From NCBI GenBank assembly GCA_040904925.1, contig JBBDSP010000025.1, positions 180,285-244,284 on the forward strand: a DNA stretch of 64,000 nucleotides. Reading direction: 5' to 3'. Positions 46,114 through 54,119 of the stretch are shown here, piece after piece (position 1 is the stretch's first letter; each line of letters starts with the position of its first letter). A model generated the notes under the pieces. The model searched no databases. It saw nothing but the letters and a program-made list of their open reading frames with translations, and was not told where the DNA came from. Source of the DNA: Gracilimonas sp040904925 (lineage in GTDB: Bacteria; Bacteroidota; Rhodothermia; Balneolales; Balneolaceae). A program made the translations under genes and the position numbers.

Positions 46114-46812
46114 CTAAAAATTAAAGCGTAAGCTGGCAGTAAGTCCCGGTTCCCCAAATTCATTGATATAAGAAAAACGGGCTTCAGGGGCATTTTCCCA
46201 ACGGTCTCTGGCTTGTACAAAGGCGCTGATCCCGCTTCCGAGTCGATTTACGACCATCAAAGCAAGTAAGGTAGGTAGCTGACTTCTGTTCCTATCTACG
46301 CGTTCTCTTGTATTTCTATACTGGTTCCGGAAGTCACTGTTCTCCCAATTCCACTGATATTCTGCTGTTTCCGGAAAGAGATTGTTCCAGTTTCGGTTCC
46401 GAAGCTGGGCATTATTATAAGAAGCAAGATCATCATAATTCCCAACAGCGATCTGAAAACTTCGGGACTTATCGGATAGGTCAGCTCCTGATCTGTTCAA
46501 TGCTAAAGTTCTGAAATCATTTTCCAGATAATCAGATCTGGCATCCAGCCCAAAATAAGTGAGCAGCAAAACCACTTCGCCTGCTAAATGATATTTTCCG
46601 CGATTCCAGTTTTCACTATCAGCGTAGTGGTGTCCCCATCCCGGCATGACCAATGATCTCAAAAAAGCTCCTCTGGGGGAAGGTAAATCTTCCTCACTTT
46701 GGGCCTGAACATCAGCAGTTTCCAACAGCAAAACCGAAAAAAGAATCATGAACATTGCTACCCATGTAACAACTACCGAAGACTCTGATTGTATGGGTTT
46801 GAAAAGGTTCAA
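46114..46812 (-). CDS. DUF5683-like membrane/exported protein
   Basis: A 232-residue protein resembling the DUF5683 family of Bacteroidota: AFLRSLVMPGWGHHYADSEN, then a membrane-like helix (YHLAGEVVLLLTYFGL) and a later FRNQYRNTRERVDRNRSQLPTL region. The frame opens with TTG 2 nt after the ccmF stop; ATGs at 46755 and 46749 start right at a signal-like segment (MFMILFSVLLLETADVQAQ). Function is unknown; co-transcription with the haem genes is suggested. Confidence 0.6.
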   Translation of the reverse strand: MNLFKPIQSESSVVVTWVAMFMILFSVLLLETADVQAQSEEDLPSPRGAFLRSLVMPGWGHHYADSENWNRGKYHLAGEVVLLLTYFGLDARSDYLENDFRTLALNRSGADLSDKSRSFQIAVGNYDDLASYNNAQLRNRNWNNLFPETAEYQWNWENSDFRNQYRNTRERVDRNRSQLPTLLALMVVNRLGSGISAFVQARDRWENAPEARFSYINEFGEPGLTASLRFNF

Positions 46813-46814
46813 AA

Positions 46815-49322
46815 TTATGATTCAGTATTCTTTTTCCGCTCTCTCCCCCAATGTCGGAAAATAGAGACGCTAAAGCCAGCCATCAGTACAAAAGTCCCCA
46901 ACCATACTACAGAGATAAATGGTTTTTCATCCGCGACTATAAGTACCCACTCGGGTTCATATTCTTCTTCAAGACCGGTTATTGTGAGCTCAATGCTATC
47001 ATCCTGAGGGAGGATCTGAGTGAATTGAAATTCAAGATCGAACTCAGTTATTCGGGACGGAGGTGAGTAAATGTAACTCTGACCATCTTCGCTGTACACA
47101 GCAAAAAGCGGTTCAGCTGTAAAGATCCTGTTACTTGCCGGATGTATGAGTTCAACTTCTGCACGAACCCCGATGGTAGTATTTGGGGGTAACTCGGTGC
47201 TGTCGGCCCGGGAATAATTCACAAATCTGATCTTGAATTTACCAACATCAATTGTTTGACCGGGTGTAAATTTAATGGATTGAACTGCCGGATCATTGCT
47301 GAGAGTATCTTGCTCCTGAGTAGCAACATTTTGCATCATTCCACTGGATTCACCCGCAATTCGGTCATTCTGTTCCTGCACATATGAACTTCCCCCAACA
47401 TATAAATAGATATCACTTAACAAACCGGTACGCACATCCGGATCAACAGACCATTGTATATTTTCCTGATTTGATGAAGTGAGCATAGGGTATACTTCAG
47501 GCTGCATATAGAAAGCTTTTCCGCCATCAATTGGCTCAAACCTGATCTTGTAATTTTGTTGTCCGCGCCGAACCTCGTTATCGAGTTCATATCCTTCGTA
47601 GGTAACCATATAGCGGTTATCGATAAGTATGGGTTCGTCGAGATTAAGAACGAGCATTTCTTCTTTTTGGCGAACTGTAAATCCCTGTTCATCGGTAACT
47701 TCACCTCGCTCAACCGCAGCATTGTAATTGGCTGTTTTTTGATCTACCAACGGCTCATTGTATGCTGATGAAGCCAATATGCCTACCAACAACAGGCCGA
47801 AACCAATATGTGTCAGTGAGCCTCCTACCAGCTTTGGTTTTTGGGATATCAGTCTGAATAGAACCCATGCATTTCCAATAATGGCAAAATATCCACAGAA
47901 CAAATAAGCCATGTAATAAAGATTGCGAACGTCCCCAATTATAATGGAAGCGATGGTAACCACACTTGTTACCAGCAATGGATTTATAAGTGCAGATGCC
48001 AGGCTTTCCGCATCATATTTTTTCCAGAAAAGATACTGTCCTAATACCGTAAATATAGCCATGATCATAGCGATAGGCATACTCCACCTGTTGTAAAAAC
48101 TGATCTCGGGAGGAGTTGGATTTTCTACGAATAACTGACCGAGAATTGGGGAGCTTGTACCAAGTATGATAACCAGCCCAAGGATCAGCAGAAGCATAGC
48201 TCCCGTTACCGTCATAAATTCACGGCTTAAAATCTTTGATTCTTTTTCAGGAGATGGCAGCTCTTTATATCTCCAGAAAAACAAGCCTAAGCCAACCAAA
48301 GTAACCACAAGCATAAATGCCAGCAGTTGGTTGTACAGACCAAGGTCCACAAAACTATGAACTGAAGAACTTCCAAGGATGCCCGAACGGGTTAAAAAAG
48401 TTTCATAAACAATGAATACATAGGCAAGGATTGCAAAGAGAATGGATGATTTCTGAGCAACTGCACTTTTGCGCTGGATGATCATGGTGTGAATTCCGGC
48501 CGTACCTATCAGCCATGGAACCAGTGAGGCATTTTCAACCGGGTCCCAGGCCCAATAACCTCCGAATGAAAGGGTTACATATGCCCAGTATCCACCAAGG
48601 AAGATCGCTGTTAAAAGTGCCACGTTTGCGCTCAAGGTCCATGGAAGAGCAGGACCAACCCATTCATTATATCTTTGTTTCCACAAGGCAGCCATGGCGA
48701 AGCAATATGGAATGGTCATCATCGCAAAACCAACAAATAGTATTGGAGGATGGATCATCATCCAGGGGCTCTTAAGTAGGTCATTCAGACCGCTTCCGTC
48801 AGAAGGGACAAAATCAGGATTGGTTTGAAGGAATGGAGCATTGGGCATCTCCTGAGCAATGGTGCGGAACGGAGACGCTCCCAATTTCAACCCGAAAATA
48901 TCCCAGCCCAATAACATGGAAAGCAGGAATACCTGTGTCATCGTTAAAAAGAAAAGTACCGGGGCTTTGTAAGGCGGTCGTGTCCACTTCATCAACCCAA
49001 AACCAAGAAAAGCGGAGATCAGTATCCACAGCATGAAGCTTCCCTCCTGCCCTCCATAAAAAGCTGAAAACAGGTAACGGGGGGTCAGATCAAGACTGGT
49101 ATAATTGAATACATAGTAATACTGAAACTGATGCTGAAAGATCAGATACATCAAAATACCGGAGGCAACTACGAGAAAAACAGCTTTAGCTGCAAACAGC
49201 CAGTTTCCAATGCGGAGGATCTTGTAATCATCTCTGTTTGCAGCCACAAAATAGAAGATCATGGCGAACAGGGAGGCGACAAAAGAAGCAGAGATCAGGG
49301 TTTTACCGAGAATTCCTATCAT
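46815..49322 (-). CDS. ccmF: Cytochrome c haem lyase CcmF
   Basis: An 835-residue multi-spanning protein carrying the haem-handling WWD signature (FGGYWAWDPVENASLVPWL, about residues 240-260) and the preceding HPPILFVGF. A large periplasmic segment lies near the C-terminus, where the last helix sits. It takes haem from CcmE and attaches it to apocytochrome c. It is longer than typical CcmF. The ccmE gene lies 55 nt upstream, and the DUF5683-like gene follows after 2 nt. Confidence 0.92.
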   Translation of the reverse strand: MIGILGKTLISASFVASLFAMIFYFVAANRDDYKILRIGNWLFAAKAVFLVVASGILMYLIFQHQFQYYYVFNYTSLDLTPRYLFSAFYGGQEGSFMLWILISAFLGFGLMKWTRPPYKAPVLFFLTMTQVFLLSMLLGWDIFGLKLGASPFRTIAQEMPNAPFLQTNPDFVPSDGSGLNDLLKSPWMMIHPPILFVGFAMMTIPYCFAMAALWKQRYNEWVGPALPWTLSANVALLTAIFLGGYWAYVTLSFGGYWAWDPVENASLVPWLIGTAGIHTMIIQRKSAVAQKSSILFAILAYVFIVYETFLTRSGILGSSSVHSFVDLGLYNQLLAFMLVVTLVGLGLFFWRYKELPSPEKESKILSREFMTVTGAMLLLILGLVIILGTSSPILGQLFVENPTPPEISFYNRWSMPIAMIMAIFTVLGQYLFWKKYDAESLASALINPLLVTSVVTIASIIIGDVRNLYYMAYLFCGYFAIIGNAWVLFRLISQKPKLVGGSLTHIGFGLLLVGILASSAYNEPLVDQKTANYNAAVERGEVTDEQGFTVRQKEEMLVLNLDEPILIDNRYMVTYEGYELDNEVRRGQQNYKIRFEPIDGGKAFYMQPEVYPMLTSSNQENIQWSVDPDVRTGLLSDIYLYVGGSSYVQEQNDRIAGESSGMMQNVATQEQDTLSNDPAVQSIKFTPGQTIDVGKFKIRFVNYSRADSTELPPNTTIGVRAEVELIHPASNRIFTAEPLFAVYSEDGQSYIYSPPSRITEFDLEFQFTQILPQDDSIELTITGLEEEYEPEWVLIVADEKPFISVVWLGTFVLMAGFSVSIFRHWGRERKKNTES

Positions 49323-49377
49323 ATACTATAAGAACAAAAATTTGGGATGAAGGCTACTGAAAAATCAGGTTGTTAGA

Positions 49378-49773
49378 TCAGCTTTCCGAAGCATTTACAA
49401 ACTGACCGGGGTCTTTATCGTTATACTTAGAAGGACATTTCATGAGCATTTCGTTCGCATAAAATGTATCTCCACGCATTTCTCCGATCACTACAAGCTG
49501 ATCAGCATCTTCAAAGTTATTAGGCTTGGGTTTTGGATAAACTACTTTCCTGGAAACACCATCTTCATCTTTCATGTAAAAGGTAAAGCGTTTGGTTTCC
49601 ATTGAAAATTCAGCGCCTTTTTCTTCATCCCATGTACCGGGAATATGAGCGGTGCTTCGGTCGGCGGCTCCTTCAAAAGTGGTATAGGTGCTGATACTTT
49701 CGCCAAAGTTATACATCAGTAAAGAGGTAAATCCCACAATAGCCACAATGCCAATTATTAATTTAGGTTTCAT
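49378..49773 (-). CDS. ccmE: Haem chaperone CcmE, Cys variant (CxxxY)
   Basis: A 131-residue protein with one N-terminal membrane helix (LIIGIVAIVGFTSLLMYNF) and an OB-fold domain (RFTFYMKDEDGVSRKVVYPK, QLVVIGEMRGDTFYANEML). The haem-linking site usually has His in HxxxY; here it is Cys113-Pro-Ser-Lys-Tyr117 (MKCPSKYND). Such CxxxY forms are known from other Ccm systems, including one reported to work without CcmG/CcmH. The gene overlaps ccmD by 4 nt. Confidence 0.9.
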   Translation of the reverse strand: MKPKLIIGIVAIVGFTSLLMYNFGESISTYTTFEGAADRSTAHIPGTWDEEKGAEFSMETKRFTFYMKDEDGVSRKVVYPKPKPNNFEDADQLVVIGEMRGDTFYANEMLMKCPSKYNDKDPGQFVNASES

Positions 49774-50012
49774 CCTTCTTGGTTGGTTTTAATTTGTTCT
49801 TCGAGATTACTGACTTTCTTATCTACGCGAAAAAGAAAAAACAGGAGTACCAGCCAGATTATCAGGCACACTCCCAGTACTACAAATATCAGATCGTTTG
49901 ATGACATTAGCTGAATAAATGCGCCGGTTTCTTCCGCTCCGTTAGCTCCCGCCCATTGGTCAGAGTAGGCTTCAGTCAGCGTGTCAACGACGGCAAGTGA
50001 ATCTTCTTGCAT
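49770..50012 (-). CDS. ccmD: CcmD-like small membrane protein
   Basis: An 80-residue protein with a single hydrophobic helix (IFVVLGVCLIIWLVLLFFLF) and a basic, charged C-terminus (RVDKKVSNLEEQI). The position between ccmC and ccmE and the topology identify it as CcmD, which helps release haem-loaded CcmE. CcmD is poorly conserved in sequence, so the call leans on context. Confidence 0.72.
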   Translation of the reverse strand: MQEDSLAVVDTLTEAYSDQWAGANGAEETGAFIQLMSSNDLIFVVLGVCLIIWLVLLFFLFRVDKKVSNLEEQIKTNQEG

Positions 50013-50065
50013 TAACTATTGAATTTTTTTTGAATTTTTTTCACCACAGAACTACCTCGTCTAAA

Positions 50066-50722
50066 TTACGAATTCTCAACATCCAATTTCAGCTTGTTGT
50101 AACGATAATGAACCTCGTAGATCCAGTATCCCAAAGCTATAAATCCTATGAAAGCCGGATAGAGAATGAAGCGTAATTCATCGGCTGTGATCTCGCTAAA
50201 AGCAGGATTTCCATCGGCACCGGGGTGAAGACTGGTCAACTGCCTCGGCACTACATATAACAAAAACGGTACCGTGGTTACTGCAAAAATATTGTAAACG
50301 GCAGATAATTTTGCGCGTTTCTGCCGGTCATCAAAAGCTGAACGCAGTACGAAATAAGCTACGTAGATCATCAGAGCCAGTGCAGCCAAATTCATTTTTG
50401 GTTCAGCGAAAGTCCACCAGGAACCCCATGTAAACCGAGCCCAAAGTGATCCGGTCAATAATCCGCACACACCAAAGGCCACTCCTACTGCTGCCGCTGA
50501 AGATGCTTTCACATCGTACACAGAATTTGGTTCATTTAGATACTGAATACTGTACCAAAAACTGATAAGGAACAGCACGAACATGGTCATCCACATGGGT
50601 ACATGGAAAAAGATATTACGTGCAGTTTCTTCAAGTATGGGGATGTGCGGGATGTATATTAAAAAGCCGGCTGAGATCACGATGGTCATCCAAACGGCAA
50701 CTACATATTTCCAGGCTTTCAA
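50066..50722 (-). CDS. ccmC: Haem exporter CcmC
   Basis: A 218-residue protein with six helices. His40 (FFHVPMWMTM) and His166 (LTSLHPG) fit the periplasmic haem ligands. The tryptophan-rich motif reads TWGSWWTFAEPKMN, a Bacteroidota-like form of the usual WGxWWxWD. It loads haem onto CcmE. The frame starts at TTG 50722, which I accept because no ATG precedes the first helix. Confidence 0.87.
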   Translation of the reverse strand: MKAWKYVVAVWMTIVISAGFLIYIPHIPILEETARNIFFHVPMWMTMFVLFLISFWYSIQYLNEPNSVYDVKASSAAAVGVAFGVCGLLTGSLWARFTWGSWWTFAEPKMNLAALALMIYVAYFVLRSAFDDRQKRAKLSAVYNIFAVTTVPFLLYVVPRQLTSLHPGADGNPAFSEITADELRFILYPAFIGFIALGYWIYEVHYRYNKLKLDVENS

Positions 50723-50817
50723 GAGTGTGTGAATTTTATTAACTATGGCTACGTTTTTGACTTAAAATATACGAATTTACGCCTGATAATCTGAGTTTTA
50801 AATCTGTAAAATTTGTT

Positions 50818-51330
50818 ATGACTGACACCGAAAGATCCATCACGCTAACTCCTTCGTGGAAAGCCTTTTTCTGGAGTTATATTTTCAGCATTATCCTGAT
50901 CCCCGCACTCATAGGAATAATTCTCTTTTGGAAAACCCGCAAGAAACATCGCAGCATTTCGTACAAGATCACCGACCGGAAGATCACTGCAGTGGATGGA
51001 AAATACTCTCAAAATATTGATCTGGCAGATATCCGTCAGGCTGTAGCAGGACCGCTTCGGTTCGGCGTTGGCACCGTGACTTTAAAAACGCAGGGTCGTG
51101 AAATTGATCTCATCGGTATGGAGAATCCGGAGCAGATCGCCCAGTCCATTGAAAAAGCCGTAGAAGCTGAACTCAAAAGACTTGAAGCCAAAAAGCAAAC
51201 GAAACCCCGTGAAACAGCCTATGATCCCGGGTCAATGGATCGGCTCGATTATTTGACAGGCCTTTGGCAACAAGGACTTGTGAGTAATGAAGACTTTGAA
51301 ACCGAGCGTAAGAAATTTGAAAACTCTTAG
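50818..51330 (+). CDS. Bacterial PH-domain protein with C-terminal SHOCT motif
   Basis: A 170-residue protein with two close hydrophobic stretches near the N-terminus (FFWSYIFSIILIPALIGIILFW). A bPH-type domain follows (SISYKITDRKITAVDGK, NIDLADIRQAVAGPLRFGVG), then a charged linker and a SHOCT-like tail (RLDYLTGLWQQGLVSNEDF). Such proteins are membrane-bound and of unknown function. The gene is divergent from ccmC with 95 nt between starts. Confidence 0.7.
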   Translation: MTDTERSITLTPSWKAFFWSYIFSIILIPALIGIILFWKTRKKHRSISYKITDRKITAVDGKYSQNIDLADIRQAVAGPLRFGVGTVTLKTQGREIDLIGMENPEQIAQSIEKAVEAELKRLEAKKQTKPRETAYDPGSMDRLDYLTGLWQQGLVSNEDFETERKKFENS

Positions 51331-51422
51331 TCTAAATCATCATATTCTCTCCATTTATTTTCCATCGTTTTACAAAATAAACTCGTTTATTTAAAGATTA
51401 ATCTGAATTCTAAGGACTCTCT

Positions 51423-53780
51423 ATGAACAATTCTACTATTACTAAAGGGGTTATACTGACCGTATTTTTATTATGTATCGGTAATTTCCACTCCGTTGCA
51501 CAGCAAGCCAATTTTGATGCGGCCGAACGATTTACCGGGGAAAAAATGGACAAACTGATCGGGAATACTTCTGTATATCCCAGATGGATCGAAGACACCA
51601 ATAACTTTTGGTACACTTACGAAAACGATAAAGGTAAAAACTGGTATTTCGTAAATGCCGAGCGCCCAAATCAGCGCCTCCTATTTGATCAGGAAGAAAT
51701 GGCCTCACAACTTACCGAGATCTTTGAACGGCCTTTCAATGCTTTAGACCTTGATCTCAAAGATTTTGAATACGACACTGATAAAGAACGATTTACTTTT
51801 CATGTTGATAGTATTGAGTTCACCTATAACGTAAATGGAAATGATCTTATAAAGGGAGATTCACTTGATAAGGAAGAGCGCGAGAACTGGGCTACTTATT
51901 CTCCTGACAGCACATACATCGCCTTTGCTAAAGAGCACAATCTGTATTTGATGAGGACTGACGATCCGGACAGTACTGAGATCCAGCTTACCGAAGACGG
52001 TGAGCGATGGTTCAGCTATCAGGCCGACCATGGTGATACCACGAGTAATGAACGTCTGCGATCACGAGCACAATTTTTTGATGACGAGCAGAAGATCTGG
52101 GTATCACGAACAGATGCACGTGAAGTTGAAGAACTTTGGGTGATCAATTCTCTTGGTGAGCGTCCTGAACTTGAAACCTATAAATACGGTATGCCCGGTG
52201 AGGATGAGATCGGCATTGACCATATCGAAGTGTTTGACATTGCCAGCCGCGAGCGGGTTCGTATGGATACTGACAAATGGGAAGATCAAGACCTGAATGC
52301 AAATTATGGGAATCACCAGACCGGTGATTACAGAGCTAACAGCTCCGACAAACTTTATATCTACCGTGAAAATCGTCCTTCTGATAAAGTGGATATCCTG
52401 ATCGCGGATACCCAGACCGGTGAAACGGAAGTCTTAATGAGTGAAACCAGTGAGCCTTATTTCAACTGGAGTTTTCAAAACCTTAGCATCATCAATGACG
52501 GAGAGGAATACATCTGGTGGAGCGAGCGTACCGGATGGGGACAGCTTTATCGCTACGATTCAGAAGGGAACCTCAAAAACCGTATCACCACCGGAAATTT
52601 TGTAGTCGGTGATGTAGTGAAAATTGATACTACTGCTCAAACCATATTCTTTGAGGGATATGGCCGAGACGGTGATCATCCCTATTATGAGCATCTTTAC
52701 AGCGTCAAATTTGACGGTTCTGATTTCAAACACCTCACGCCTGAAAATGCAGATCACAGTGTCTCAGAATCGGATGAGGGAAATTATTTCGTGGATAACT
52801 ATTCAAGAGTAAATGAACCAACCCGTTCAGTTTTACGGGATGCCAATGGACGAGTCACCCTTACCCTTCAGGAAGTGGACATGACCGCTGCCGAAGAGAT
52901 CGGCTGGGAAGCCCCCGAAGAATTTAAAGTGAAAGCAGCCGATGGCGCCACTGATATTTACGGAGTGATGTGGAAACCCTTCGACTTTGACTCAACCAAG
53001 AGTTACCCGATCATTTCATACGTATATCCCGGACCACAGACTGAACCATTTCCAACCAGTTTCTCACTTCAGGGTTATACAGGACGAAATCAGGCTTTGG
53101 CGCAACTGGGATTTGTGGTGGTAGCTTTTGGGAATCGTGGAGGAAGTCCGATGCGCTCCCGTTATTATCATACCTATGGATATGACAACCTGCGGGACTA
53201 TCCTTTAGCAGATAACAAATATGGGATCGAACAGCTTGCCTCCCGTCATTCATTTATCAATGTCGATAAAGTGGGGATATTCGGTCACTCCGGTGGTGGA
53301 TTTATGAGTACGGCCGCCTTACTAACCTATCCTGACTTTTACACCGCTGCCGTTTCTTCTGCCGGTAACCACGACAATAACATCTACAACACCTGGTGGG
53401 GAGAAACACATCACGGCGTGACTGAGGTTAAAAAAACCGTAAAGGAAATGAATGAAGACAGTGTTGAGGTGGAAAAAGAAGTGATCACCTTTGAGTCTGA
53501 AATTAAGACCAATGCTGAACTGGCCGAGAACCTGAAAGGCCACTTATTGCTTGTTCATGGCGATATGGATAACAATGTTCATCCTGCGAATACAATTCGA
53601 TTAGCAGACGAGCTGGTCAAAGCCGGTAAGCGTTTCGATATGATGATCCTGCCCGGCCGGCGACACGGATTTGGTCCTTATCAGCCGTATTTCGAACGAC
53701 AGAAATGGTATTACTTCGCTCAGCACTTAATCGGTGATTACCGAACCAATGTCGATTTCAATCTCCCGGATGATGAGTAG
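51423..53780 (+). CDS. S9-family prolyl oligopeptidase (DPP-IV type)
   Basis: A 785-residue exported peptidase with a signal peptide (GVILTVFLLCIGNFHSVA), an N-terminal beta-propeller (DPPIV_N) and a C-terminal alpha/beta hydrolase domain. The catalytic triad is Ser623 in GHSGGG, Asp716 in GDMDNNVH and His748 in RRHGFG. The usual DPP-IV serine context GWSYGG is replaced by GHSGGG, so substrate preference may differ. An AAGGA ribosome site lies 8 nt before the ATG. A strong terminator follows. Confidence 0.92.
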   Translation: MNNSTITKGVILTVFLLCIGNFHSVAQQANFDAAERFTGEKMDKLIGNTSVYPRWIEDTNNFWYTYENDKGKNWYFVNAERPNQRLLFDQEEMASQLTEIFERPFNALDLDLKDFEYDTDKERFTFHVDSIEFTYNVNGNDLIKGDSLDKEERENWATYSPDSTYIAFAKEHNLYLMRTDDPDSTEIQLTEDGERWFSYQADHGDTTSNERLRSRAQFFDDEQKIWVSRTDAREVEELWVINSLGERPELETYKYGMPGEDEIGIDHIEVFDIASRERVRMDTDKWEDQDLNANYGNHQTGDYRANSSDKLYIYRENRPSDKVDILIADTQTGETEVLMSETSEPYFNWSFQNLSIINDGEEYIWWSERTGWGQLYRYDSEGNLKNRITTGNFVVGDVVKIDTTAQTIFFEGYGRDGDHPYYEHLYSVKFDGSDFKHLTPENADHSVSESDEGNYFVDNYSRVNEPTRSVLRDANGRVTLTLQEVDMTAAEEIGWEAPEEFKVKAADGATDIYGVMWKPFDFDSTKSYPIISYVYPGPQTEPFPTSFSLQGYTGRNQALAQLGFVVVAFGNRGGSPMRSRYYHTYGYDNLRDYPLADNKYGIEQLASRHSFINVDKVGIFGHSGGGFMSTAALLTYPDFYTAAVSSAGNHDNNIYNTWWGETHHGVTEVKKTVKEMNEDSVEVEKEVITFESEIKTNAELAENLKGHLLLVHGDMDNNVHPANTIRLADELVKAGKRFDMMILPGRRHGFGPYQPYFERQKWYYFAQHLIGDYRTNVDFNLPDDE

Positions 53781-53813
53781 AAAGAATATCGAACATTGAA
53801 TAAAGAACATTCA

Positions 53814-53849
53814 ACGCCGAAGTGGTTTACCTGCTTCGGCGTTTTTTTT
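53814..53849 (+). terminator. Rho-independent terminator of the S9 peptidase gene
   Basis: A 9-bp perfect stem (ACGCCGAAG / CTTCGGCGT) with an 11-nt loop, followed by a run of eight T residues, 33 nt after the stop codon. Confidence 0.92.
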
Positions 53850-53862
53850 ATTATAACCCTTT

Positions 53863-54039
53863 ACGGCTTGGCGAGCCGTGGTACGTCCATCGGCTCGCTG
53901 AGCCGAAAAATGGTTTAATGATTAAACCTTCTGAAATAGCAACCTTGGAGCGTCTGCAGGTCCTCCAAGTGTTGTGGGTTATGGCATGGGAAGCTTATTC
54001 ATACACCGAACGCTCCAAGGTCTTTCATACGTTTGGAGG
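53863..54039. repeat. Dyad-rich intergenic repeat region
   Basis: This part of the 339-nt gap between the S9 peptidase gene and the BspA-like lipoprotein gene has no credible gene. It holds hairpins ACGGCT-N5-AGCCGT (53863-53879) and TCGGCT-N5-AGCCGA (53890-53906). A 12-bp perfect inverted pair follows: ACCTTGGAGCGT (53942-53953) and ACGCTCCAAGGT (54010-54021). A further CCTCCAA/TTGGAGG pair lies at 53962 and 54033. The pattern looks like a dispersed repeat or a remnant of one. Confidence 0.6.
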
Positions 54040-54060
54040 TTCTATTAAAAAATTGAGACT

Positions 54061-54100
54061 AAAAAAGGCTTGCCAAGGTTTTAATCTTTGACAAGCCTTT
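54061..54100 (-). terminator. Terminator of the BspA-like lipoprotein gene
   Basis: On the minus strand a 9-bp stem (AAAGGCTTG / CAAGCCTTT) closes a loop of 19 nt and is followed by further T residues, 20 nt past the lipoprotein stop codon. Confidence 0.75.
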
Positions 54101-54119
54101 GTGAAGACTAAACCGTCTT

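Noticed and set aside
50066..50722. Novel CcmC motif
   Set aside because: WGSWWTFAEPK departs from the textbook WGxWWxWD motif but similar EPK forms are familiar from Bacteroidota, so it is not reported as new.
53822..54091. 89-codon plus-strand reading frame
   Set aside because: It runs through the terminator and the inverted repeats; its sequence is explained by these dyads and has no protein-like signature.
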